NCBI RefSeq assembly: GCF_031143425.1
Contig: NC_090438.1
Span: 777,491,138-777,555,137, forward strand
Source of the DNA: Pleurodeles waltl
Taxonomy: Eukaryota; Chordata; Amphibia; Caudata; Salamandridae
Direction of reading: 5' to 3'
Length of the DNA stretch: 64,000 nt
Positions 11,876-23,800 of the stretch are shown here, one piece after another. Position 1 is the stretch's first letter. The number at the start of each line of letters is the position of its first letter. The notes beneath the pieces were generated by a model. It did not search any database. It was not told the DNA's origin and was given only the letters and a program-made list of their open reading frames with translations. The translations under genes and the position numbers were made by a program.

Positions 11876-14800
11876 GTGAGTACAATTATTGGCTCCACTC
11901 TTTCACTGATTTATACGTTTTGGCAGGTAAACTGCCACTGAAAATTGCAGACTCTTTTGACTGAGTCTTTCTACTTTCATAACATTTTGCATTCTGATCA
12001 GCCAATTGACATGAAGATTTTGGTAAGATACCAATGTCAACAAGTGCTTCACTTTACTTATTGTGCTCAACAAACAGTGGCACCATTCCACCCACCCTAT
12101 TGCAGATAATTCCACTGACATTGCATTAACCAAACTCCTGATATTCTCATAAATGACTTTGTGGAAGGGGGTTATTTAATTTCAAATTTCACAAAAAGCG
12201 GTATTTTACTGTTCATTTTTCTAAATTTGTTGCACTGAAATCCCTAGGCCTCTTAATGGCACCTGAAAAAGCATAGGTCTGCCACTGAATCCAGAAGCAT
12301 TATTCTTCTGCTGCAGAAAATGCATGCATATGACCATCAAACATCTATGTAGCCTGTAAAACATCTGGAGGCACACCAGACAGCTCTGTGTCACATAAAA
12401 GATACAGGCCCTCATTATGACATTGGCGGTAAATTCCGAATACCACTGCAGTGACTGCCACCAGCATACCGCCGAGGAGGTGAACATCTGTCTGCCAGAT
12501 TATGACACGTACACACAAAACGGCCAGAGAACAGCCACAACCACAAATCCGCCAGACCCACCAAATGTGATAAACTGTCGGAACTACCACCCATACCGTT
12601 ATGCCACCAATACTACACCCTCCAAATATTGACCCATGAATCAGCACAGCGGACATTCAACGACAGTGAACCATTGGCGGTGCACATCACCAACGCGAAT
12701 ATGGCCACCCAAATACAAAACAAGACAACATTGGCCAGAACAAAAAACCCACACCTGACACAAATACACACACCCCACACACCCACCAACAGCACTATAA
12801 AACACACACCAGCATCACCCACAATCCTTTGCTAACCCGACAAGATGGCTACACTTTGCGACGCTAATCCAAAAGAGAGCTGCACACACATATCACAACT
12901 ACCAATTCATCCGACATGCACTACACACCCCACCACATCACACATCTCCCTCTGCACAACGTACACACACCACACAACACCCATGTCCCCACAAAGGCAC
13001 CCGATGAGGAGTTACGGGTCATGGTTGAGTAAATAGTCAGCTTAGAGCCACAGCTGTTTGGAGCACAGATCCAGCAGATATCCATTGCCAAGAAGATGGA
13101 GCTATGGCGGAGGATCGTGGACAGGGTGAACGCCGTGGGACTACATCCACGCACAAGGAACAACATAAGGAAGAGGTGAAACAACCTACAGGGGGAAGGT
13201 GCTTTCTATTACAGCAAGGCACCAGCTCGCCATCAGGAGGACTGGCGGTGGACCCCCACCTCCTTCCCCACAGCTGACAGCATGGGAGGAGCAAGTCTTG
13301 GCAATACTGCATCCTGAGGGACTCACTGGAGTAGCCGGAGGACTGGACACTGGTGAGTCAACATTGACTACCTATCATCCCCCATGCCTGCATGCCATCT
13401 CGACCCTGACTCCCATCACCCCACTCCATCCCACACAGTGAACCACCCCAATTAACAAACCTAACTGCCAAGCACTCCATGCCATACCCAGTGCAAGCAC
13501 ATCCCTTCCAACCCCTCATGTACACCCACCACCAATGCATGCACAGCATGTAGAGCTAACAATCCCACAATCCATCACCATACACAAACAAAGGTGGCGG
13601 GCCAGCAGCAAAAATATAGGGGAAGCTAGTGATGCAGAATATGTCACAGACATGTAGCATTATACACCACTTAGATCCCCACAGGTGCCCCAGCCAATCT
13701 CAGTGGCAAGGAGGTGCCACAGCTACCCAATCCCCCACCAGAAGATGCCCTCAGTGATGAAAGCAACTCTGAAGCTCTGGATCTGGATGAACTCCCTGGC
13801 CCATCAGAGACCACTGGTCAGTCAGCTACCTCAGCCCACACCCAGTCCACTACAGAGCCTCCCCCTCAGAATCCAATACCACAGCAGCCACCCAACATCC
13901 CCAGACCTCTGTCCCCAGGACACATCAATCAGTAGTATGGCAACCTGTAAAGCGACCCCAGTCCACACCTTACAGGCAAGGCAATGAGGGTCCTGGGATC
14001 AGTGGGAGTGGGCACACTGTTCAGGTGACACAGGCACAGGGATGGTTGGGTGACAGCTGTGCGTCAGGGGGAGGACAGGCCCAGAGAACCGACTGCCCAA
14101 GAGGCACTCACTAATGCCCTGGGGGCTTACCAACAATCCCAGGACAATATGGGTCAAGTGATAAACATCCAGCGGCTGCAGGGGGAACACCACCAAGAGA
14201 TCAAGCAAGAATTGCAGGCCCTGAACACCACCATGGTCTCCATTGCAGGGGTGCTGGGTGACATGGCCAACATCATGAGGGACTACACAGCACACCAGCG
14301 GGCCCCTTCCACAAGCCAGTGTGCTGACCAGCCATCCACATCTGCTGCAGCTAGTGGACAGGAGGCCCTACCACAGGACCCACAGGCCACCAGCACCCCT
14401 CCCCCTGCAGAAGGTGAACCACCCTGCAAACGGTCCCTGCGACCCAGACAGACACCAGAGACAGTTGCCAAGACCACCACCAGGAAATGAGCCCCTCCTG
14501 AATGTCCCCCTGTGTCGCCTTGTCCACTTTGAACTGCCATTGCTCCCTTTCCTATGGCCCCTTGGACATTGGACCTGTGCTACAAACAGACTGGACCACT
14601 ACACTGGACTATTCCCAACCATCACCCCACTCTATTGCACTTTGCATTGTATACAATTTTTTAATAAACACCCTTGGACACAACTTGAGTAATAGTGCTT
14701 TATCTGAAGTTAATGTACAATGTATTGAACTGTAATGAACTGCATGATCCTATGTAAATGTCCGGTAATATGTTGATCCATCCTACATATGTGTCTCAGC

Positions 14801-17800
14801 AGTATGTACACATCACATCAGTACACGGTTGTAACCACAGAACATCTGCAATAAGGGAAGGCATAGGTGACAGTCACAGGTGGGATGCAAAGGTAATGAC
14901 TAGCGTTATGGTACAGCCACACAGCACAACACTGAAATGGAGAAATGTTTAGTTCAACAGTCTTACCTGAGTATCATTGGACGTACTGCTGGATCATATG
15001 TGTCCTGTTATCCACATCCTCCTCCTCTTCCTCCTCCTCACTGTCCTCAGTGTCCACTGTTGCCACAGCTGCATTGTCACCCCCCTCCTCCTGCAGATAG
15101 GGCACATGCCATCTGAGGGCCAAATTGTGCAACATGCAGCACACAACAACAATCCTGCAGACCTTCTCAGGGGAGTAGCATAGGGATCCACCTGTCAGAT
15201 GGAGGCACCTGAACCTAGCCTTCAGGACCCCGAATGTCCTTTCAACAATCCTCCTGGTACACCCATGTGCATCATTGTACCTATTCTCAGCCCCTGTTCT
15301 CAGATTCCTAACAGGGGTCAGGAGCCAGGACAGGTGTGGGTAGCCGGAATCACCTGCAAGAAGTAAGGCACACACATTAGCCCTGCACAATGGCATGGGG
15401 TATGACTCCTGAAGGCATACACTGACATACATTGGGTAGGGACTCAGGCTCACCTATTAGACACACTCTGTGCCACTGTAGTTGTGCCATCTGCTGTGGG
15501 ACACTGCTATTCCTCAGGGCAAAGGCATCATGCACTGACCCAGGATACTTGGCAGTGATGTGGGAGATGTACTGGTCACCAATGAACACCATCTGGACAT
15601 TGAGTGAGTGGAAACTCTTTCTATTCCTGTACACTTGTTCATTGGCCCTGGGGGGGACTAAGGCAATATGGGTCCCGTCAATGGCCCCAATATGTGGTAT
15701 ATGCCCCATGGCATAGAATCCAGCCGTCACAGTGGGTAAATCATCTACCTGAGGGAATGCGATGTAGTTGCACATATGTTTGAGCAAGGCTGCAAACACC
15801 CTTGCAAGCACAATAGAGAACATTGGCTGTGACATTCCTGCAGCCAAGCCCACTGTCACCTGGAAAGAGCCTGTTGCCAGGAAATGTAGCACTGAGAGTA
15901 CCTGCAAGAGAGGGGGTGTTACTGTGCTGCAATGGTTAGCAGGTAGCAGATCAGGCTCCAATTGTGCACACAGCTCTGTGATTGTGGCCCTGTCCAGATG
16001 ATAGGTGAATATGATGTGCCTGTCCTCCAGTGTAGCCAAGTCCACAAGGGGTCTGTACATGGGTGCTTGCCTCCTCCTCCTATTCCTCCGCAGTGATTGA
16101 TACCCAAAAGTAAGAAGGGAGTGACAACTGGAACCATGAACACACTACAGCAGTGTACACAGAGCATCCTTGTATGTTGGACACTGGAATTGTTTAGGTG
16201 AGTACATTTGACTACAATGACGCACTTATCAATCTGTACATGTGTACCAGCATTATTAAATGGCAACTTGCTGTCCTGTATGCAGGGACAGGTGAAAGTG
16301 ACCTCACACTGCCAGCCTTCACGTCATGGCGGGAGGCGGTCTGCACTGCCGTGCATTCCTCATTGGCTAACATGGGCCTCTATGGAGTATGGGAACCAAT
16401 GATGGTCAGCGCTGGCGGTGAAAGTGTTCGCCACCGAGGACGTGACTGCCATTTCATTTCTACCACTTCACTTGATTCCTGACTTTCCACAGGACGACAT
16501 CCCCACTGCGTGTGCTGCTGTGACCTGTGTCTAGAAACTGCCATGGCAAGTGCAACAGGGGAAAGGGCCCCAGCCTTCTCATCGGAGGAGTTGGAGAGGC
16601 TTGTGGATGTGGTCCTACACCTGTATGGGCAGTTGCATGGGCCTCCAGACCAACAGGTGAGTACAGATGGGTACATTGCATGCAACATGGCTGCATTGAG
16701 ATGTCTGTGTGTGCTGGCAGTGTGTCATTTGGGGGGGGTATGGCTGGTGGCAGTGTGAATGCAGTGGTACAGGTCATGTGTGTGCCTGATGAGGTGCTAA
16801 TGCAGTTTGTAGGCCATATGTGTGACAGGCTGGATTGTCTGGTTCATGGTGTCCCACTGTTTGTGTTTACTCTACAGGTCAGCGCCCATCAGAAGAACGG
16901 GTTGTGGCGTACCATCGCCAAGGACGTGCGGACGCTGGGGGTCTATAGCAGGCAGAGCACCCACTGCAGGAAACGGTGGGAGAACCTGAGACGCTGGGCC
17001 CGGAAGATCGCAGAGGCCCAGCTGGGGACGGCCTCCCAACGAGAGATGGGGGGCCTGTAGGAGCCTGACACCCCTGAAGGCCCACATATTGTTGGTGGCC
17101 TACCCAGAGCTTGATGGGCGCTTGAGGACAACACAGCAGCCACAAGGGGGTGAGTACAGTGTGTTTGACAACCATCTCTGGGATGGGTTTGGGTGAAGGG
17201 TACTAGTCAGTGGATGCCCCAATATGCCCCTTTAGACATTGCTGCATGGTCCAGCTTAGGTTTCTAGGGTGAAATGCATGTTTATGATAGCTTGGTAGCT
17301 GGCTTTCCATGTCAGACAGGGCTCAGTTGGTCCCAGTTGGTGTGTAGCTGACAGTGTTTGGCTCCTACCTGCTGTGGTACTTAGCCAATGGTATGTCAGT
17401 GTGGTCCATACTGCTTATTCTCAGTTTCAGTGTGCGACAGTGATGTGTATGCCATCTGTGCTGTTAGTGCTGTGATTTACCCTGTGCTTCCTTTCTTTCT
17501 CCCCCCTCTCTCTCCTTTTGTCATCCTGTCCATGTGTGCATTAACATCATCTGGCGAGAGAGCAGGGGCACCGGCGAGTGAGGGAGCTGCAGCCCACTGG
17601 ACCCAGGAGGCAGAGTCCACTGACGCCTGGGGACCAGTGGGACGGAGGGTGAGGGGAGCACCACAGCAGGGACAGGAGCTGATACCACTAACTCTGATTC
17701 CTCCTCCAATGGGAACTCCCTGGTGGTGGCGGATCCCTCTGGGACCACCCCAGCGACAGGTTCTACTGCTACCCCCGTACCAGCACTGCCCTCCCAGTAG

Positions 17801-20800
17801 CCCAACACCGAGTTTCCCGTGCCCACTCACCCAGGAGAGTGGGCATCTCCTTCGCCCCAGGCACGTCAGGCACTGTCCCGGTCAGCCCTGCAGAACTCAG
17901 TGAGGAGGCTATTGACCTCCTGAGATCCATCTCTGTAGGGCAGTTAACCATAGTAAATGCCATCTAGGGGCTGGCATCCAAGATGCAGCAATGCAATGCC
18001 TTCCAGAAGGGCATTCACGGTGGCTTGGCTGCCCTACAAAGATCATTTCAGGCTCTGGCCTCCTCTCTGACGGCAGCCAGTGTCCCTGTTTCTTCTGTCC
18101 CACCCAACTACCACTTCCCAGTCCCAGTCTCCTCACCCCAACCCATTCCACATACACATTCAGACAAGCATGCACACAAAACATCACAAAAGACTCGCAC
18201 AGACAAAAACAGGCAGCACACTTCAGTCCATAATCACTCACACAGCCAGATGCGCACACAACATCATCCACTGCCTCCACTGTCTCTCCCTCCTCCTCCT
18301 CCCTCACAGTCACATCCGCACTCACACCTGCATGCACCGCATCAACAGTCACTGAACCTGCCACCTGCACAGCCTGCCCGCAGTCACCACAACAGCAGAC
18401 CTGCAGACATGCACCGCACACCACATGCGCAGGCACCACCACCACCATCACCACATCATGCAGCACACTCACCTCACTTGCAGACACCACCACAACATCC
18501 ACCCCCACCCTGTATGCCCCCCTCTAAAGACACACAAACGCTTGCACTCATACCCCCAACAGCCATCCACCTCACACACGCACACTGTCCATGCACCTGC
18601 ACCCAAGTTAAGCACACCTGCTCCTCCTACAACCACACCCTCTACCTCCACTCCCCTCCCTTCTCCCACATCCAGTCCCATTGGCCCTAAGAAGCTTTTC
18701 CCTGCCTGCCTTGACCTCTTCCTGCCCCCTAACCCCCGCCCTGCCCATAAGCGGAAGGTCCCACCCCCCCCCCCAGCCCAGTACCTCAAGCACCCAGTCT
18801 GACATTGTTCCACCCTGAAGTCTCCAGCTGCCACTAAGGGGCACATGAGTGCAACACCGGCCCACTGCCCCAAGGACACTCCTCTACTCCCAAAACAGAG
18901 GGCTAAAGTGCCGCCCCCTCCCAATCAGACAACCAAGACCATGGAGCCACCTCCAAAACCTAGGGTTAAGGAGACCCCTCCCAAGACAAAGGCAAAGGAA
19001 GCCCCTCCCAAAACCAACGCCAATGGGACCCCTCCCAAGACAAAGGCCAAGGAGACCCCTCACAAGACAAAGACCACTCACAAAACCAGACCAAGGAGGC
19101 CCATCTGAAAACCAAGGCCAAGGAGGCCCCTCACAAAACTGAGCCCAAGGAGCCGCATCCAGAACCAGAGGCCAAGGAGGCCCCTCATATGACTGAGCCC
19201 AAGGAGCCCCATCCTGAACCAGAGGGTAAGGAGCCTCCTCCATCACCAGAGGGCAATGACCCCCTCAGTAACCAGTGGGCAAAGAGCCCCCTCCATCACC
19301 AGAGAGCAAGGACCCCCCTCAGTAACCAGTGGGCAAGGAGCCCCCTCAGTAACCAGTGGGCAAGGACCCCCCTCCAGAACCAGTGGGCAAGGAGCCCCCT
19401 CAGTAACTAGTGGGCAAGGAGCCCACTAAGTAACCAGTGGGCAAGGACCCTCTCCAGAACCAGTGGGCAAGGAGCTCCCTCAGTAACCAGTGGGCAATGA
19501 CCCCTCCAGGACCTGTGGGCAAGGAGCCCCCTCCAATTAGATGCCCCCTGAGGTGCCTGCCCATTTTCAAAATAAAGCCCCTGAAGAGTGGAGTCCCAAT
19601 GTTGTCAGGAGTCAAGTTGGGGCTTGTACTTTGTCCTGTGGGCATTAGAGACTTTGGACTGGCCTTTGGGTCTGCATGTATATATGCAATTGTGTATGTT
19701 TTGGGATTTTTAATATTCATCCAACATGATTACAGTGGTTGGAACAGAGGTATATGTCCTGGCTTTCTTTGCTCCTGGGTACTGTTACCGTTGATTTACT
19801 CTGCAGCTGGTTCTGGGTGTGTGGTGTGTGTATGGTGTGTGTTGTGCGTGTGTGTGTGTGTCACTCTCCCCTCCATTCCTTCCTCCTTTGTGTGCTAGGC
19901 AGATGTATTCACCATTGTCGTCTTCGTCAGCGTTGGCGCTCCAGGACAGCCATGGTGTGATACAGCATCGGGAAGACTTGTACTTCAGGTTCCGTGGTGG
20001 CTGCGGACTCCTCTGTGTCCCTGGAGGTGAGTGTCTCCTTTTATACAATGTGTTTCCGCCAGGCTTTTGGTGTCATTGCTACCACCCTGGAAATCCTGGC
20101 GGTGTGCTATGTCATAATATGGTGGGTGGATCCTTGTCTTCTGCTTGCCTATAGGTGTCTCCCGCTGTGTTCAGTGGTTGTACTGAGCTGGCAGTTGGTG
20201 TGGTACATTGGCTGCCTATGGGATGGCTGACCGCCATGGTCATTATTTGGCGGTCATTACTGCTGGCCTGGCGACGGTACTACCGCCATTGCCGGCTTGG
20301 CAGTAACCTGACCACCAAGGTCATAATGACCACCATAGTCTCTTTATGTATTGGGACCTTGCAGAAAATGATGTGACAGGGAACATTTCATAAGGCTCTA
20401 GTATTGTCCCAACTTATCCCGTGCCCAATACTAATTCAATGCCATTCACTATTTCATCATACCTTCTCTACTTAAATATAAAATCCCACCGGAATTGTTG
20501 CCATTATATGTCATGATTCTGGCATCACATTTTAAGATGATATTGATATGCGTCTTGGGCATGCATGAATGTTCCAAGGTGGTGCTTACATTTTTCCGAT
20601 CACTTGTAGTATGATCAGTGTAGTGTGCGTCTTAAATGTTCCAGATTTTTACCGGTATCCAGTATGCTATAGAGTGTGCCTGTGGCTAATCTCTTTTGCT
20701 AAGCATTTTGGAGGCAGATGAATGTGGTAGGAAGGCTATTCAATATTCCATGTGCTATTGGGTTTCTTACTTTGCCATTGGGTTGCTCATTGTTCTATCA

Positions 20801-23800
20801 GGATTGCTTAATGTGCTAAGGAGATAATCAGTATGCCAAGGTGGTGCTGACTCAGTATTCACGTGTCATGCTCAATGTGCCAGGATGCTTGCCAGTGGTC
20901 TAGTTTCCTGAGCAAGATGCCAGGAAGCAGCTAATTAGTGTTCAGTCGATGATGCTCTGTGTCATTGGACTGTCAAATATGTCAGGGTGTGCAACTCAGA
21001 ATACATCAGAAGTGTGAGTGATTCCTTGGGGCCACTCAAAGGGCATGTGGTGCTGCTCAGTATGCTTTGCAGAGCATAATGCTCAAAGGAGCTACTCAGT
21101 ATGACATCGGGAAATCTCATTATCATTGTGCCATTGTACTAGAGGCCTACTCAATGCAGCAGGGATCTGCTCAGTATGTCAGGGTACTAATGCTCACTAG
21201 GCCAGTGTATAGTGTACAATACGTCAGAAGTCAGTCTATGGCAGGTGTGGAGATCACTAGGCCAGACTAGTCTCTAGCATCTCAATATTCTGTACCTCAT
21301 AACTGGGATTGTGTCAAGTGTTCCAGTGTGCTGTTCGGTATATCATGGTTCTGCTCTCCTTCCTCTTTCACAATGTGCACAATGTCCAAGTCAATGTTGT
21401 TAAGCTTTATAAGGATCCAGGAAAGCCTGCATGAGTTTCTCTTGTGCATTAAGAAAGAACAGTTACATGCCTCTTACCTGATATTCTTTTGTGCTGCTGT
21501 TCGACTTCCTGGTGTTTCATCAGGAGTGGAAGAAGTGTTACCTCTTTCTTTTGGGCAGCCGTTAACTTTGTGTTGTAAATCGTGGCATCAGCAGGTTGAT
21601 TTTAAACATTTCATATGGTACCTTAGTAGTTCTGCATTATTGCCTCATTAGATCACGCATAGCAGCGCGCAAGCGCTGCTTTTCCGACGTCTTGTATCCA
21701 TGTGAACTTTTAACCATGCCCACCTCATGCCCATCCCTTTCACTTGTTCGTGGGCTTGCCTTTCAAAAATCCTTTGCTATCATTAGTAAATGCTTTATGT
21801 TTGTCCCCCCTTAGGGCAGTTTTGTTACCAACTTGGGGACCGACCCTGTTACATGGATAATTGCACGTTTGCCGATATGTTTGACTGCGAGCGAACTTCT
21901 TTTTCCTTTTGTGTGTCTCCTTCACGCTCATGGCGGCTGTGGTGCTATGAATCGGCTCGCTTATGTCAACTGTTCTACTTTTCATTCTTTCTTTTGTGTG
22001 TCTCCTTCATGCTCATGGCGGCCGTGGTGCTTTGAATCGGCTCACTTATGTCAACTGTTTTACTTTCATTTTAAATGTATGTGGCAAGAAAAGTCCGGTT
22101 AGGAATTTACAACGCTACTAGCTATAACTCGTTTTTATTTAGAGGAGCATCGAGAGGCGATCTGTTCCTTGTTTATTTATTGTTTTACGTTTCTGCCTGT
22201 CAGGGATTTACATGCTACCTTCTCTAGCCACCCAAAAAAACGAAAAGTGTGCTCAAAGCTCTCTTTCAGTGGGCTTAACCGGCCTCTTTCAGTGATGTGA
22301 AAGCAGCCTACCTGACTTCATTTCAAGGCATTGTTGTTAAATTTGACCCAATTTCCTTCCATATAGCCTGTATCGGATTAGAAAAAAAAGTATGCCTGAG
22401 TATCAAAAAAAAAGTGGCCCACACCTGAGGCTTACTGCTTTTTGGAAATCATTACATGGTCAGTGCTGGGGACTAATGTGGTAAAAGTGGTAAAAGGAGT
22501 TCTTTACGCAGCCCAACATCCAGCATCTCAAGCGTTTTCATCCCTCTCACCTTATGTTCCCGTCACCCTCCTTTAACCATATTTTATAGCCTCTTTATAA
22601 CGACCTTTGAACTTCCCAACGCTTCTTACGGTTTTCACTCCTCGCCTTGTCTTTCCCACTTTCCTCGCATCCAGCCTGTGATTCTTTTTCTCTTCTCTGT
22701 TCTTCGCCGTTATTTTACCATTTTCTTTGTTCCCTTGTCTTTCCTCTTCTTTTCTTCCTTTCTGTTAACCAGCTTCTAATTTTCCTTCACACTTCTTTTC
22801 TCTCTCAGCCCTTGTACCTTGTTTCCCTCCTCTCATGCCTTCACCAGTTATTCTTCTTTCAACCCTTCCAGTTTTCCCCACTCACTTGTTACCTCTTCAC
22901 TTTCTCATAGCCAGCCTCCGTTCCGCTTCCTTCTCCCTTCTGTGCTTCTCTTCTTTTCTTCCCCCATTGGCCTTGTTACCTTTATTTTCTTCCACCTTGC
23001 TCCTCTCCTTTTATGCCATTTCCTTTCCTAATCTTCACTCGTTTTTTTCCCTTTCACTCTCTTCAATCTTCTTACCACCTTGTTCCTTTCAGGTGTTCGC
23101 AATTCATCACATTCTTCATATTTTATCTTTGCTTGTTCTCTCTTCAGCTTTTCTTCTTATTTCTCTGGCTCCATAACTTTTTCAGAGGATGAGTTCTACC
23201 TTCCTTGTGTTACACACAAAGCCTGATCATGACTTCTTGCAAAGACCCTAGGACACTTTGTGCACTGACCTATTAGAACATGTTTATTCGAGGAAGGTAG
23301 GGCGGCTGGACTGTGAGACAATACATTATCACCCTCCTCTAAATCAGGCCCATTGGTCTTTCATAACGGTGATGCTCTAGCCGGATGTTGAATTTATAGA
23401 GTATGTATATTTGTTGTCATACTGTGAGTTGGTAATCCCTCTGGCATCTCCCGAGGTAAGCTTGCTCCCTATCGCTACCGTTGGAGAGGCAAGTGTAGAG
23501 GGAAAGATAAATGGTTAGCCAATAGGAATGAAAGGTACCATAGACCTTCGGACATTTATGGTAAAATATAATATTCTGCTGCCAAATAAAGAGTGACGGC
23601 CCAGTGGTAAAGACTCACAACCTCCTTCTCCTTCATCTACACACGTGGTTAGAGCTTAGAAGCACACTTTATTCAATTCTGCCAAGGAATACTATTCAAA
23701 TAAGTTGGAAGGGGGAGGGGCGGTAGAATAGACACAACAAAATGTGCGAATATGTAAAGGCTACTTTAACTTGTTTAAACAGTCCCACTCTGTAATGGGA

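Larger units (their letters stand above)
12406..20338. mobile_element. PIF/Harbinger DNA transposon, 7.9 kb, three-gene
   Basis: The left end has CCCTCATTATGACATTGG (from 12409). The right end, read on the minus strand from about 20338, has GGTCATTATGACCTTGGTGG, giving imperfect terminal inverted repeats of about 25 bp. Inside are a HARBI1-like DDE transposase (minus, 16060-14974) and two distinct Myb/SANT-like genes (plus, about 12983-14490 and 16543-18802). Harbinger elements normally pair one transposase with one Myb-like DNA-binding protein, so two Myb-like genes is unusual. A clean 3-bp target duplication could not be identified. The element sits inside TPMT intron 7. Confidence 0.88.

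Noticed and set aside
17983..18690. 235-codon + strand ORF rich in His/Pro/Thr
   Set aside because: Its frame crosses the CA-rich low-complexity tail of Harbinger Myb-B. The N-terminal part conflicts with the frame carrying the family motifs, so it was not called as a separate gene.
12406..20338. A 3-bp target duplication for Harbinger-1
   Set aside because: The flanks (near GATACAG and CATAGTC) do not give a convincing identical TWA trinucleotide; left unresolved.
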